Shown piece by piece: positions 27,437 to 37,457 of a stretch of 64,000 nt of DNA (within the stretch, counting starts at the first letter, position 1; each line of letters begins with the position of its first letter). This DNA comes from Acinetobacter sp. ANC 3832 (GTDB taxonomy: Bacteria > Pseudomonadota > Gammaproteobacteria > Pseudomonadales > Moraxellaceae). The notes beneath the pieces were generated by a model. The model ran no database searches. It was given only the letters and a program-made list of their open reading frames with translations, and was not told the origin of the DNA. The stretch lies in contig NZ_NEGJ01000006.1 of NCBI RefSeq assembly GCF_002135415.1, positions 95,438 through 159,437 on the forward strand, in the 5' to 3' direction. The translations under genes and the position numbers were made by a program.

Positions 27437-27959
27437 CTCTTACACCCATAGCGTAAATCCAACATCACATTTTGCATTATAGCCTTTGCTTTTATAGAAC
27501 ACGCTCATGAATGGATAACATGTGAATAAAGGATTCTACGATCCATCCTATTTTCACTTTTTTATACCAGTTTCAAAGCAATTTAAATAGGCAAACAGCT
27601 TAATCAGCCTATAATTTAAATCTTTTAACTTATTGATTTACAGTCGTAGGGTAAAACTTACATTAGTGATTAAATCGATACTCAATCCACATCGAATATA
27701 CACAGAATAGAAATATTTATACATTTTTTAGCCTGAAAACTTACTTATACTTTTAATCATGAAGCTTACTTAGAATCTGTTTCTAAAGTTCACTTTTCAG
27801 CATTCCTGCCATTTCAAGCTGTTATAAAATGACTTCTTTTGAATATGTAACCATCACTCAAGACAAGCGCATTCTCAGCCTAAAAGGCATGATAACAATG
27901 CAGAACAGCCTACTTTAACGTTATTTAGCTTGTCATTAACCGTTTATAAAGGCACTCAA
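27437..27959. other. Intergenic region between SRAP and RcnB-like genes
   Basis: 523 AT-rich bases. The only candidate coding frame is a 29-codon ATG frame at 27829-27918 without a ribosome site, which I do not call. Presumed promoters of both divergent genes lie here. No strong structure found. Confidence 0.5.
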
Positions 27960-28391
27960 ATGAATAAAAAACTAATGGCTGTCATCCTTACAGCAACAAC
28001 ACTCTGTTCTGTATCTGCATTTGCTGATCAGTATGATCACAATGACCGTAATCAATCTGATCGAGGTCAACAAAATCATGATCGAGATAGTCATAATAAT
28101 TCACAACACCAAAACAATGGTAATAATGGTCAGCATCAAAAAAACCAGCCGCGTTATATGCAATCTCATCAAGCTTATCGACATGATATGCCACGCCCAC
28201 ATAGTGATTGGCGCAAAGGTCAAAAACTTCCTGCACAATATCGCTCACAAAGCTACTATGTTAACGATTGGCGTAACCGTGACCTTCCATCACCACCCTC
28301 TGGTCATCGCTGGTTAAATGTGAATGGTGACTATGTATTAGTTGCCGCTGCAACAGGTATTATTAGTAGTATCCTCCTTGGTGGGCACTAA
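27960..28391 (+). CDS. RcnB-like periplasmic protein
   Basis: About 143 residues from ATG 27960 (preceded by AAAGG). A signal peptide MNKKLMAVILTATTLCSVSAFA is followed by a long Asp, Asn, His, Gln and Arg-rich low-complexity stretch. The C-terminal RcnB/YohN-type domain includes LPAQYRSQSYYVNDWRNRDL and HRWLNVNGDYVLVAAATGII. RcnB of E. coli helps Ni/Co homeostasis in the periplasm. The His/Asp-rich part could bind metal, but no efflux gene is adjacent. Strong terminator follows. Confidence 0.85.
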   Translation: MNKKLMAVILTATTLCSVSAFADQYDHNDRNQSDRGQQNHDRDSHNNSQHQNNGNNGQHQKNQPRYMQSHQAYRHDMPRPHSDWRKGQKLPAQYRSQSYYVNDWRNRDLPSPPSGHRWLNVNGDYVLVAAATGIISSILLGGH

Positions 28392-28420
28392 GATTCTCTT
28401 TTAAATAGATTATATTTAAA

Positions 28421-28456
28421 AATAAAACCGCAATTTTTTGCGGTTTTATTTTATTC
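28421..28456 (+). terminator. Terminator of the RcnB-like gene
   Basis: The 13-bp perfect stem AATAAAACCGCAA / TTGCGGTTTTATT with a TTTT loop is followed by TTATT. Confidence 0.88.
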
Positions 28457-28480
28457 AATAGATCTGTCATATAAAGCTTT

Positions 28481-28951
28481 TTAAACATTTATTTTTCTCA
28501 TTGCGACATAAACACGCCAATACGTTAAAAATGAAAAAATGATACCGCTGATATATGTTTCAATGCCATTCATATCACCATCAATGGTATACATACTAGT
28601 AAACCCAGCAGCCTGTAAAAGGGTTTGTAAGATTAAAAAAAGAATCAGCAATACTACAAATAATTTAATCGTAATGGGTAAGAATAAAGCAAAGCATCGT
28701 CCAAAAAAGTGCCTACCATTTTCAGCACAATTCACTTTATAAATGATATTCGTCCAAGTAATCAGCAAACCCAAATTAATTAAAAAGTTAGCCATACTGA
28801 GTTTTAATGGTTTTTCTGGGCTAATCTCCAATATAAAAAAACTCAGTAGCATGAGGATGCTACCAACAAGATAATAATTTTTGAATTGTGTATTGGTGAC
28901 ACGATCATGTTTTAAATCGTCAATTAATTGATCTGTTCTCCAAAAATACAT
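28481..28951 (-). CDS. Membrane protein of unknown function
   Basis: 156 residues with four hydrophobic segments (about 28-46, 54-72, 92-115, 130-150). Short polar ends; the first 25 residues are charged and cytoplasmic in character. There is one Cys-containing loop (YKVNCAENGRHFFGR). No family recognised. It lies downstream of glcB on the same strand but behind the glcB terminator. Confidence 0.72.
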   Translation of the reverse strand: MYFWRTDQLIDDLKHDRVTNTQFKNYYLVGSILMLLSFFILEISPEKPLKLSMANFLINLGLLITWTNIIYKVNCAENGRHFFGRCFALFLPITIKLFVVLLILFLILQTLLQAAGFTSMYTIDGDMNGIETYISGIIFSFLTYWRVYVAMRKINV

Positions 28952-28995
28952 TGTTTTATCCTTTTTATTTTATTGTGTATCTTTTTACAAAGACT

Positions 28996-29020
28996 AAAAA
29001 AGCCCCCGAAGAGGCTTTTA
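28996..29020 (-). terminator. Terminator of glcB
   Basis: On the minus strand, AAAAGCCTC and GGGGCTTTT pair around a UUCG tetraloop closed by C-G, followed by a U-rich tail, 15 bases past the glcB stop. Confidence 0.85.
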
Positions 29021-29035
29021 TTTTACACGATGAAA

Positions 29036-31201
29036 TTAATCACCTGTGTAACCTTTTAATTTTAAACGTGCAGCATGTAAAAGTGGCTCTGTATAACCCG
29101 ATGGCTGTTCACCACCTCTAAAGATTAAGTCTGAAGCTGCTTGGAATGCAATATTGGTGTCAAAATTAGTCGACATTGCAGTATATTCTGGATCATTCGC
29201 ATTTTGCTCATCCACAATTTTCGCCATACGTTGCATAACTTCTTCAACTTGCGCACGCGTTACAATACCGTGACGTAACCAATTTGCAACGTGTTGTGAA
29301 GAAATACGTAATGTTGCACGGTCTTCCATCAAACCTACATTGTTGATGTCTAAAACTTTAGAACAACCGACACCAAGATCAACCCAACGAACCACATAAC
29401 CCAAGATACCTTGACAGTTATTTTCAAGTTCTTTGGTTTTTTCTTCTTCAGACCAATTTGTATCCGTCGCCAATGGTGGCGTTAATAAATCATCTAAAGG
29501 TAATGCTTCAGTCGCCAATAATTCTTTTTGACGATTTGCCACATTAATTTGGTGATAGTGAATTGCATGAATCACAGCACCCGCTGGCGATGGAACCCAT
29601 GCACAACTTGCACCCGCTTCAGGATGTTCAGTTTTAGTTTTATACATGTCTAAAAGCATATCTGGTTTAGGCCACATGCCTTTTCCAATTTGCGCTTTGC
29701 CACGTAAACCCGCTTTCAAACCGACCATCACGTTACGGTTTTCGTAAGCAGGGAACCAAATTTGAGCTTTCACTTCGCCTTTACGAACGAATGGACCTGC
29801 TTCCATAAAAGTATGAATTTCATCACCTGTACGGTCCATGAAACCTGTATTGATGAAAATCGTACGATCTTTCGCTTGAGCAATACAGTTTTTCAAGTTT
29901 ACAGAAGTACGACGTTCTTCATCCATAATACCAATTTTTAAAGTTTTCGCAGGCAATCCAAGCACTTGTTCAGCACGCTCGAATAATTCAACTGCAAATG
30001 CAACTTCTTCTGGACCATGCATTTTTGGCTTAACGATATACATAGAACCTTTACGAGAGTTCTTGATTTCGTTTTCGCCTTTAATATCTGCAAAAGCAAG
30101 CAATGGCGTAATTAACGCATCCATAATGCCTTCATAGATTTCAGCGCCATCTACAAGGATTGCAGGATTTGTCATGAGGTGACCTACGTTACGAAGTAAC
30201 ATAAGTGAACGACCATGAATCTTAGTTTCGCCACCAATTAAGTTTTTGTGTGAACGGTCTTTGTTTAAACTACGAGTAACGGTTTTACCATTTTTCTCGA
30301 TAGATTCTGACAAAGTACCTTTCATTAAGCCTAACCAGTTACGGTAGCCTTCAACTTTCTCTTCAGCATCAACTGCTGCGATTGAGTCTTCTAAATCTTG
30401 AATGGTCGTTACAGCAGCTTCAAGTACTAAATCTTTAACGCCAGCTGGATCTGTTTTACCAATCGGGCTAGTTGCATCAATCTCTACAAATACATGCAAA
30501 CCATTATTTTTAAATACGATTTCTGTAGGATTAGCAGCATCACCATTAAAGCCTACAAATTGTGCCTCATGTGCTAATGTTGTTGTAGAACCATCTTTCA
30601 ATGTCACAACAAGTGCATTGTGGTCTACAGCATACTTAGTTACATCAGCATGTGAACCTTGCGCCAATGGGAAAGTTTCATTTAAGAAATTTTTCGCAAA
30701 TGCAATAACTTTATCACCACGAACTGGGTTATAACCTTTACCTTTTTCCGCACCACCTTCTTCAGAGATAACGTCAAAACCATAAAGTGCATCATAAAGT
30801 GAACCCCAACGTGCATTCGCTGCATTTAAGCAGTAACGAGCATTACGTACAGGCACAACCAATTGTGGACCAGCCAATAATGCGATTTCTTCATCGACAT
30901 TTTCTGTGCTGATTTGAAAATCTTCTACTTCTGGTAATAAGTAGCCAATTTCTTTAAGGAAAGCTTTATAAGCTTCTAATTCAAATTTATTGTTGCGGTG
31001 CCATTCATCAATTTTAGCCTGAATATCATCACGCTTTGCCAAAAGCGCCTTATTCTTAGGGCTAAGATCGACAACGACTTGCTCAAAGTTTTTCCAGTAA
31101 TTTTCGCTGTCTAAACCTGAACCAGGTAAAGCTTCATTTTCGATAAAATCGTAAAGTTCTTTAGCAATCGCTAACTTGCCTTTTTGAATACGTGCAGTCA
31201 T
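29036..31201 (-). CDS. glcB: Malate synthase G
   Basis: 721 residues, the normal size of isoform G. It condenses glyoxylate and acetyl-CoA to malate in the glyoxylate bypass. Conserved parts are seen: an N-terminal alpha-helical clasp, catalytic Arg region [17 protein letters not shown] near 330, [12 protein letters not shown] near 395, [14 protein letters not shown] near 425, and the general-base Asp region [17 protein letters not shown] near 625. Single gene with a good terminator. Regulation is not evident; isocitrate lyase is not in the window. Confidence 0.97.
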   Translation of the reverse strand: MTARIQKGKLAIAKELYDFIENEALPGSGLDSENYWKNFEQVVVDLSPKNKALLAKRDDIQAKIDEWHRNNKFELEAYKAFLKEIGYLLPEVEDFQISTENVDEEIALLAGPQLVVPVRNARYCLNAANARWGSLYDALYGFDVISEEGGAEKGKGYNPVRGDKVIAFAKNFLNETFPLAQGSHADVTKYAVDHNALVVTLKDGSTTTLAHEAQFVGFNGDAANPTEIVFKNNGLHVFVEIDATSPIGKTDPAGVKDLVLEAAVTTIQDLEDSIAAVDAEEKVEGYRNWLGLMKGTLSESIEKNGKTVTRSLNKDRSHKNLIGGETKIHGRSLMLLRNVGHLMTNPAILVDGAEIYEGIMDALITPLLAFADIKGENEIKNSRKGSMYIVKPKMHGPEEVAFAVELFERAEQVLGLPAKTLKIGIMDEERRTSVNLKNCIAQAKDRTIFINTGFMDRTGDEIHTFMEAGPFVRKGEVKAQIWFPAYENRNVMVGLKAGLRGKAQIGKGMWPKPDMLLDMYKTKTEHPEAGASCAWVPSPAGAVIHAIHYHQINVANRQKELLATEALPLDDLLTPPLATDTNWSEEEKTKELENNCQGILGYVVRWVDLGVGCSKVLDINNVGLMEDRATLRISSQHVANWLRHGIVTRAQVEEVMQRMAKIVDEQNANDPEYTAMSTNFDTNIAFQAASDLIFRGGEQPSGYTEPLLHAARLKLKGYTGD

Positions 31202-31596
31202 TGTCTTTCCTGATATTGCTACTTTTTATAACAAGAGGTTCTAGTATACCCATTTAAATTTTGCTGAATACTAATATCACATTCCTAAATAGTAAGCATT
31301 TTTTAACGAATAAAGATTGACTTCATTCAACAAAATAGCTACAGAAATGTTTTACACTTCAACAAATTGAATCGCCATTTACAGTGTATAAAGTTTTTAG
31401 AATGTCGAAATTAGACTTAAGTTCAGAAATCCATGCTTATGCTACTTTTATGTCGACATTTCCCTATAAATGAACAAAGATTAAACCATGAAATCGTAGA
31501 ATTTAGATTAACCACTCATCATTCCATTTTGAACACATCACAATTTAATCTATTAATTCATTCATAATGTATAGCATAAAAATTGAGAATAAACAC
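31202..31596. other. Intergenic region upstream of glcB and the glycosyltransferase
   Basis: 395 bases between two divergent genes, AT-rich. A -10-like TATACT for glcB is seen on the minus strand near 31240. Nothing else stands out. Confidence 0.4.
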
Positions 31597-32343
31597 ATGC
31601 CGAAAATTCAAAATCATTTAAAAATTGCTATTGTTACGCCAAGTTACCAAAGAGATCATTTTCTTTTACAAACACTTTCTTATGTTGAACAACAGCAACA
31701 TCAAGCCACTGAAATACGTTGGTTTATTCTTGATGATTCTCCAAATATTTCAGCGCATAAAGTACTCTTTCAAACAAAAAATTATGTTGAATATCATTGG
31801 CACTCAGAAAAACAAGCTTTAGGATTAAAACGAAACCGATTGAATAATATGGCATTACACTGGGGTGCCGATATTATTTGCAGTATGGATGATGACGATT
31901 GGTATGGACCAACCTACGTTCAAGAAATGTCAGATTTATTGTGGGAAGATGAGGCAAACGAATTTGTCGGATCGGGTGAAGATTATTATTATGAAGTGAA
32001 AAAAAATCGTGTTTTAAAGATCCCTGCGGTTCGTGAGTTTTCCAGTTGCAATGGTGTCTTGTGCTACAAAACACGTGTGTTGAAAGATCGTCAATATGAT
32101 GATTCAGCCAACTTTGCAGAAGAACAACATTTCCTCAATCACGCTAAAATTATTCAGCATCCGAATATACAGCGCTTACATCTGGCTTTAGCACATCAAT
32201 CCAACACCGTGACCAAGAAAAATTATTGTTATGGTGATACGCATCTTGTGGATTTAAGCTTGGATGATTTTCCAATGACTGAGAAAGATAAATTGTTTTA
32301 TTTATCTTTACATCAACGTTCAACAAATATTCAAAAGGGATGA
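31597..32343 (+). CDS. Glycosyltransferase family 2 protein
   Basis: 248 residues from ATG 31597; ATG 31567 would add 10. GT-A fold: KIAIVTPSYQRDHFLLQTL at the start, LDDSPN nucleotide-binding loop near 48, then the DxD-like acidic cluster SMDDDDWYGP (near 100) that binds metal and nucleotide sugar. A C-terminal region with SSCNGVLCYKTRVLK follows. It stands outside any capsule or LPS cluster, so acceptor and sugar are unknown. The terminator hairpin overlaps the stop codon. Confidence 0.82.
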   Translation: MPKIQNHLKIAIVTPSYQRDHFLLQTLSYVEQQQHQATEIRWFILDDSPNISAHKVLFQTKNYVEYHWHSEKQALGLKRNRLNNMALHWGADIICSMDDDDWYGPTYVQEMSDLLWEDEANEFVGSGEDYYYEVKKNRVLKIPAVREFSSCNGVLCYKTRVLKDRQYDDSANFAEEQHFLNHAKIIQHPNIQRLHLALAHQSNTVTKKNYCYGDTHLVDLSLDDFPMTEKDKLFYLSLHQRSTNIQKG

Positions 32344-32368
32344 TTTAATTCAATCACCCCTTTTTTTC
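32334..32368 (+). terminator. Terminator overlapping the glycosyltransferase stop
   Basis: The stem AAGGGATGATT / AATCACCCCTT (one mismatch) runs through the TGA at 32341-32343 and is followed by TTTTTT. Confidence 0.65.
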
Positions 32369-32464
32369 AATATTTTTATAGACTTTCCACATCACATTTT
32401 TTATTTCCTCTCTAAGAGAAAATAAAAGACCATAAACCATGATGCAAGATAGCTAATTTATCCG

Positions 32465-33619
32465 TTACTCGACTTTGAGCTCACTATTATTCTGAATCAA
32501 GCGATGTGCAGACTGTAAATACTCATCCGACTGCATTTCTAGTAAACGTGAACGAGTACGTTCAATTTCAAATGCCAGTCGTTCACCTTCATAAATTTCA
32601 ATAATATTATCTTGTGAAGTAAGCAGTAATTTTACACCGCGGTCATAAAACTCATCGACCAAATAAATAAAACGACGTGTACCTTCAGATAAATAGTCTG
32701 TTAGATGAGGAACATTGCTGACCAAGACCGTATTGTAAATATTGGCAATTTCAATAAAATCCGCTGGACTACGCGGTTTCATACACAATTCTGAAAACTC
32801 ACACCACAATACATCTTCAGTATGACCCAATGTTTCTACAACACGATGATTGATGATAATCGGTTCATCTGACACTATTTGTGACTGAGTTAAAGCGCTA
32901 AAACGTTGTGCAATCCAAATTTTATGATCATGAGTTAATGGTGATTTAAAGAGTTGTGCTTGCTTTAATACCCGTAAACGATAATCCACGCCTGCATCAA
33001 CATTCAGTACCACACAGTTTTTTTTCACCATTTCAATGGTTGGAATAAAACGATCACGGTGAATACCATTCTTATATAAGCCATCAGGGGCAATATTTGA
33101 TGTTGCAATTAATGTCACACCACGCATAAATAATTTTTGGAATAAATCGCTCAAAATCATTGCATCTGTAACATTCGACACAAAGAATTCATCAAAGCAG
33201 ATAATGACCGCTTCTTTATAAATCTGGTCTGCAACCAAATCTAAAGGATTACGCTGACCCGCCAATTTATTCAGTTCTTTATGTACATACTGCATAAAGT
33301 GATGAAAATGCATGCGTGTTTTACGGCGAAATGGCACAGATTCATAAAATTGATCCATTAGCCATGTTTTACCACGCCCTACGCCACCCCACATATACAC
33401 GCCTCTAGGAGCAGTTTGACGGCGGAAACGACGAAAAGCTTTTTTAGAAGCTTTATAGCGACTCATCAACTCTTGCCAAACACGATCAAGTTCATGTACT
33501 GCCTGTGCTTGTGCATCATCTGGCATGAACTGCCCTGATGATAAAGCTTGAGCATAACGCTCTGCAGGTGATAAGGGTGAAAATGCGGTACTGTGCTGAG
33601 TTGATTTTTGATCTAACAT
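32465..33619 (-). CDS. zapE: Cell division protein ZapE / AFG1-family ATPase
   Basis: 384 residues. Walker A is GGVGRGKTWLMD near 78-88 and Walker B VIICFDEFFV near 145. The family pattern RGVYMWGGVGRGKT and the Arg finger region RDRFIPTIE are present. In E. coli ZapE is an FtsZ-associated ATPase needed for division under stress; mitochondrial AFG1 acts in protein quality control. Followed by an AraC-type gene upstream on the same strand but with its own upstream gap. Confidence 0.92.
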   Translation of the reverse strand: MLDQKSTQHSTAFSPLSPAERYAQALSSGQFMPDDAQAQAVHELDRVWQELMSRYKASKKAFRRFRRQTAPRGVYMWGGVGRGKTWLMDQFYESVPFRRKTRMHFHHFMQYVHKELNKLAGQRNPLDLVADQIYKEAVIICFDEFFVSNVTDAMILSDLFQKLFMRGVTLIATSNIAPDGLYKNGIHRDRFIPTIEMVKKNCVVLNVDAGVDYRLRVLKQAQLFKSPLTHDHKIWIAQRFSALTQSQIVSDEPIIINHRVVETLGHTEDVLWCEFSELCMKPRSPADFIEIANIYNTVLVSNVPHLTDYLSEGTRRFIYLVDEFYDRGVKLLLTSQDNIIEIYEGERLAFEIERTRSRLLEMQSDEYLQSAHRLIQNNSELKVE

Positions 33620-33716
33620 ATCGCTCTTGTGTACTTTCTAGGGGCTAGTGGAAGTATATCGAATTATGCTCAAGGATAAATAACACTTTGGCATATAGTT
33701 CGCGCATAGGCTTAGG

Positions 33717-34727
33717 CTATTTACCATATCGCCGTGGACTCTGTCCAAACCATCTTTTAAAAGCATGATTAAACGCTGCTGGCTCTGAATATCCCAACAA
33801 CTCTGCAATAACCTCAATTGAATATTCTTTATATTCAATTAATCTCAATGCTTTGTGCTTAATTAATTGTTCTCTAATTTCTTTATAACTGGTATTCAAT
33901 TGTTGTAATTGATAACGTAATGTTCGTTCAGGTAAATTTAAAGCATGTGCTGTTTCAGCCATGCTCGGAATCACGCCTTGTTGTAATTCCAAATAGTTCT
34001 GAACACGCTGGATCAATACATTTAACTCATCTTCTTCACTATTTAAACGCTCAATTTCAGCAATACATTTCGCTTCATAAATACGAAAAGTAATGGGATC
34101 TGCAGATGGAATTTTAACACCCAATACATCCAAATTTAGCTGAAACCCTGCTTGATCTGCACCAAAATATAAATCTGTACCATAGTATTTCTGGTATTGA
34201 TGCAAAGTTTCAATCTTTTGAGGTACTTCAAAAGGCAACTCTACACGAATAAAAGGCGCTGATAGCCCCATCATCTTGTAAATATCTAAAATAAATTTAT
34301 ACGTTCCAGAAATTTCACATTGCGCACGTAACAGTCCCATCTCTGTGGTTAAATCCGAAGGATGATAGATTAATGCCACATGATGTTCTAAATATTTCAT
34401 CCCCAAGGAACCATAAAGATGAGTCAATCCTTGAAAGCGAATTCCACTTTCAAGTGCAGCCTTTATGGTGTTACAAGTCACCAGTAGCATCAATAAAGGA
34501 CCATAGCCTGCCAAAGCATAATGTTGCCCAATAAACAAACCAACTTCAGGTTTAACACCCTTTCCTATTACATTTAAAATATCTAATTCAAGATCTGGAT
34601 GAATCACGGAGCTCGGATCAAGTGCTTCAGCTTTAATCCCAAGACTGGCTAATCGGCTATCAACCGCAATCCCTGCATTGCGCATTCCTTGAATCAAATA
34701 CATTAAGCCGAGAATCGATCGTTTCAT
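33717..34727 (-). CDS. AraC-family transcriptional regulator
   Basis: 336 residues. The N-terminal 200 are an arabinose-binding-like regulatory domain of the OruR/ArgR-type group. The C-terminal AraC/XylS DNA-binding domain has two helix-turn-helix units: PERTLRYQLQQLNTSYKEIR and IEVIAELLGYSEPAAFNHAFKRWFGQSPRRY. It is divergent from the flavin monooxygenase at 34.88 kb with a 155-base gap, so control of that gene is the likely role. Confidence 0.9.
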   Translation of the reverse strand: MKRSILGLMYLIQGMRNAGIAVDSRLASLGIKAEALDPSSVIHPDLELDILNVIGKGVKPEVGLFIGQHYALAGYGPLLMLLVTCNTIKAALESGIRFQGLTHLYGSLGMKYLEHHVALIYHPSDLTTEMGLLRAQCEISGTYKFILDIYKMMGLSAPFIRVELPFEVPQKIETLHQYQKYYGTDLYFGADQAGFQLNLDVLGVKIPSADPITFRIYEAKCIAEIERLNSEEDELNVLIQRVQNYLELQQGVIPSMAETAHALNLPERTLRYQLQQLNTSYKEIREQLIKHKALRLIEYKEYSIEVIAELLGYSEPAAFNHAFKRWFGQSPRRYGK

Positions 34728-34882
34728 CTATTATTCAATTAGTTTTTACCCTTATGTTTTTACAACAAAGTGAGCTTTTTGAAAATTGCCGAATATATCA
34801 ATTTTACCGTCAGTGGAATCATGTTGCTTGATTTGAAAATTGGTTAAGCTACACACTATCAAAAAAAACAGGATAATAAAAC

Positions 34883-36406
34883 ATGCGTGAAGCAGCATCT
34901 CTATCTCCAAATGTGCTTAAAACTCAGGTTGCCATTATTGGTGCAGGTTTTGGTGGTCTTGCTATGGCAATTCGTCTACTTCAAGCCAATATTCATGATT
35001 TTATTATTTTAGAAAAAGCAGATGATGTCGGTGGCACATGGCGTGAAAATCAATATCCAGGTGCGGCTTGTGATGTGCAATCACATATGTATTCACTCTC
35101 TTTCGCGCCAAAAACAGATTGGTCAAAACGCTATGCTGAAGCACCTGAAATTTTTGATTACATCCAAGATTTAATTACAGACTATAATTTAAAAAAATAT
35201 ATAAAATTCAATCAAGAAGTCGTCACAACAAAATATGATGAGCAGGCTTTAAATTGGAAACTAGACCTCAAAGATGATACTCAAATTGAAGCTCAATTTA
35301 TCGTTTTTGCATCTGGACCTTTGCATGTTGCACAAATTCCAAAAATTAAAGGCATCGAAAAATTTAAAGGTAAAGTCTTCCACTCTTCACATTGGGATCA
35401 TGACTATAATCTAAATGATAAAAGTGTCGCATCAATTGGAACCGGTGGCAGTGCTATTCAATATATTCCAGAAATTGCCCCGAAAGTAAAACAATTGTAT
35501 GTATTACAACGCACCCCTGCTTGGGTTATTCCACGTGATGAACGTGCATACAACCCTTTAGATAAAAAATTATTTAACCGTTTTGAATGGTTCAGAAAAT
35601 TACACCGTGCTCGTTTATATTGGTCAAATGAATCACGTGTAGTCCCTATCGTAAAACCTCAAATTATTAAATATGGGCAAAAACTTGCTGAAGCCTTTAT
35701 TAAATTTCAAATTAAAGATAAAGAATTAGCCAAAAAACTAACCCCTGACTATGTGATGGGCTGTAAACGTATTTTAATTTCCAACAAATACTTCCCAACC
35801 TTTAATCGTCAAAATGTTGACTTGGTCACTGATGGTATTCAAGAACTCACTGAAATTAGCATCATCACCAAAGATGGAAAAGAACGCCAAATTGATTGTT
35901 TAATTTATGGCACTGGTTTTATTACAGACCCTCGAATTTACCTTAAATCTTTTGCCTGTTATGGAACGCAAGGTCTTGAGCTTAAAGAAGCCTGGAAAGA
36001 AGGCGCAGAAAGTTATTATGGTGTGACCACCAAAGGCTTTCCAAATTTATTCCAACTTTTAGGGCCAAACACCGTTCTTGGACATAATTCTGTAATTTTC
36101 ATGATTGAGTCACAAGTCAATTACATCTTACAACTCATTCAATTGGTCAATAAAACCCAAACTCAGGCCATTGTTGTACGTGAAGATGTACAAAATCAGT
36201 TTAATGATGCGGTACAGAAAAAAATGCAAGGTACGGTATGGCAATCAGGTTGTGTGAGTTGGTATCAGCAAGATGGTGGCAAAAACTTTGCACTTTGGCC
36301 AACCTATACGTGGAAATACTGGCTTGAAACACGTAAGATTAATCCTAGTGATTATCAATTACTTGGCAATCAGGCTCAAAATAATAAATCGACACGTGCT
36401 GCTTAA
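34883..36406 (+). CDS. Flavin-containing monooxygenase of Baeyer-Villiger type
   Basis: 507 residues. Two dinucleotide folds: FAD site GAGFGGLAMAIRLL near 20 and NADPH site GTGGSAIQYIPEIA near 190. Between them lies the Baeyer-Villiger fingerprint F-x-G-x-x-x-H-x-x-x-W-D, read as FKGKVFHSSHWD (near 164-175). Such enzymes oxidise ketones to esters or lactones with NADPH and O2. Substrate unknown. AGGAT precedes the ATG. The AraC gene is divergent, and a lysO-like gene follows after a hairpin. Confidence 0.92.
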   Translation: MREAASLSPNVLKTQVAIIGAGFGGLAMAIRLLQANIHDFIILEKADDVGGTWRENQYPGAACDVQSHMYSLSFAPKTDWSKRYAEAPEIFDYIQDLITDYNLKKYIKFNQEVVTTKYDEQALNWKLDLKDDTQIEAQFIVFASGPLHVAQIPKIKGIEKFKGKVFHSSHWDHDYNLNDKSVASIGTGGSAIQYIPEIAPKVKQLYVLQRTPAWVIPRDERAYNPLDKKLFNRFEWFRKLHRARLYWSNESRVVPIVKPQIIKYGQKLAEAFIKFQIKDKELAKKLTPDYVMGCKRILISNKYFPTFNRQNVDLVTDGIQELTEISIITKDGKERQIDCLIYGTGFITDPRIYLKSFACYGTQGLELKEAWKEGAESYYGVTTKGFPNLFQLLGPNTVLGHNSVIFMIESQVNYILQLIQLVNKTQTQAIVVREDVQNQFNDAVQKKMQGTVWQSGCVSWYQQDGGKNFALWPTYTWKYWLETRKINPSDYQLLGNQAQNNKSTRAA

Positions 36407-36419
36407 AGATTGCTTATAA

Positions 36420-36450
36420 TAAGTAGGTGTCCTTTCACCTGCTTAGCTTT
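36420..36450 (+). terminator. Hairpin between monooxygenase and lysO-like gene
   Basis: TAAGTAGGTG / CACCTGCTTA (one wobble) with a TCCTTT loop, then GCTTTTC. The downstream gene starts only a few bases later, so it may attenuate rather than stop transcription. Confidence 0.5.
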
Positions 36451-36452
36451 TC

Positions 36453-37361
36453 ATGCAATCTATCTGGCTTATTTTCCAACTTCTTTTCTGTTTATTTCTA
36501 GGATTCATTCTTGCACGTCGGCTTCCACAATGGCTGGAAAAACTGGCATTTAAAGTACTTCCTTATTTTACTTATATTCTTTTAATTGCAATTGCCATTG
36601 AGTTTTCTCAAACATTACACAGTATTAGCAGCCCAACTCAGATTCTAAGTAGTGCAATAACACTTGCAGTAGCGACATCAGTTGGGGCTTTTCTATGTTG
36701 TTATCTACTGTTTAAAGCCATTGGTTATCAACCTATGCAAGGCAAAGTCTCTGCTGAATTATTGCTTGGTTCTTTACTCAATATCAGTTATGCCTTTATC
36801 GCACTTGCCTGTGGTTATAGTCTTGCGGAGTTAGCTAGCCATTTCCAATATCCTTTGCATATCAGTACTTGGAATTTACTTCTCGTCTATATGATCTTAA
36901 TTGGATTAGACCTTGCCTACTCACCTTTAGACCGTTCTTGGCTGAATTGGAAAATCATGCTGGTTCCCATCGGTTGTATTATTGGATCAATGCTTGGAGC
37001 AGTTGCAATATCTTTTTTTATTGGCAATATCAGCTTAAAAGATCTGATTATGTTATCTCAAGGCTATGGATTTTACTCCATGACAGGGATTGTGGTGACA
37101 GAATTAAAAAATGCACAATTGGGTAGTATTGCGCTAATTAATGATTTATTTAGAGAAATATTAGCAATTTTATTTATGTATTTAATCGGATGGCGTTATC
37201 CACGCTCAGCGATTTCTTCGGCGGGTGCAACAGCAATGGATGTCACTTTACCCATGGTGAAACAAGCCTGTGGTAATGAGTTTATCCCCCATGCAATGGT
37301 CAGTGGTTTTATTCTTTCCGTTCTTGCACCCATTGCAGTCAGCATTTTGGCAGCAATTTAA
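36453..37361 (+). CDS. lysO: LysO-family lysine exporter
   Basis: 302 residues with about eight membrane helices. The C-terminal half has the LysO (YbjE/DUF340) motif SQGYGFYSMTGIVVTELK, with acidic residues in the following helices (NDLFREILAI), and SSAGATAMDVTLP. LysO exports lysine and thialysine across the inner membrane in E. coli. Family assignment is firm. The start ATG lies 47 bases after the monooxygenase stop. A clean palindromic terminator follows. Confidence 0.88.
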   Translation: MQSIWLIFQLLFCLFLGFILARRLPQWLEKLAFKVLPYFTYILLIAIAIEFSQTLHSISSPTQILSSAITLAVATSVGAFLCCYLLFKAIGYQPMQGKVSAELLLGSLLNISYAFIALACGYSLAELASHFQYPLHISTWNLLLVYMILIGLDLAYSPLDRSWLNWKIMLVPIGCIIGSMLGAVAISFFIGNISLKDLIMLSQGYGFYSMTGIVVTELKNAQLGSIALINDLFREILAILFMYLIGWRYPRSAISSAGATAMDVTLPMVKQACGNEFIPHAMVSGFILSVLAPIAVSILAAI

Positions 37362-37371
37362 AAATGATCCG

Positions 37372-37401
37372 AATCCCTCTTTTAAAAGAGGGATTTTTCT
37401 T
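37372..37401 (+). terminator. Terminator of lysO
   Basis: The 24-base palindrome with arms AATCCCTCTTTT and AAAAGAGGGATT, followed by TTTTC, ten bases after the stop. Confidence 0.8.
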
Positions 37402-37457
37402 ATCTAAATAAGCTTGAAAGTATGACTCTACAACCTATTAATCAAATGAATCTTGAA

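Noticed and set aside
27829..27918. 29-codon ATG frame upstream of the RcnB-like gene
   Set aside because: No ribosome site, no recognisable feature and too short to support as a gene.
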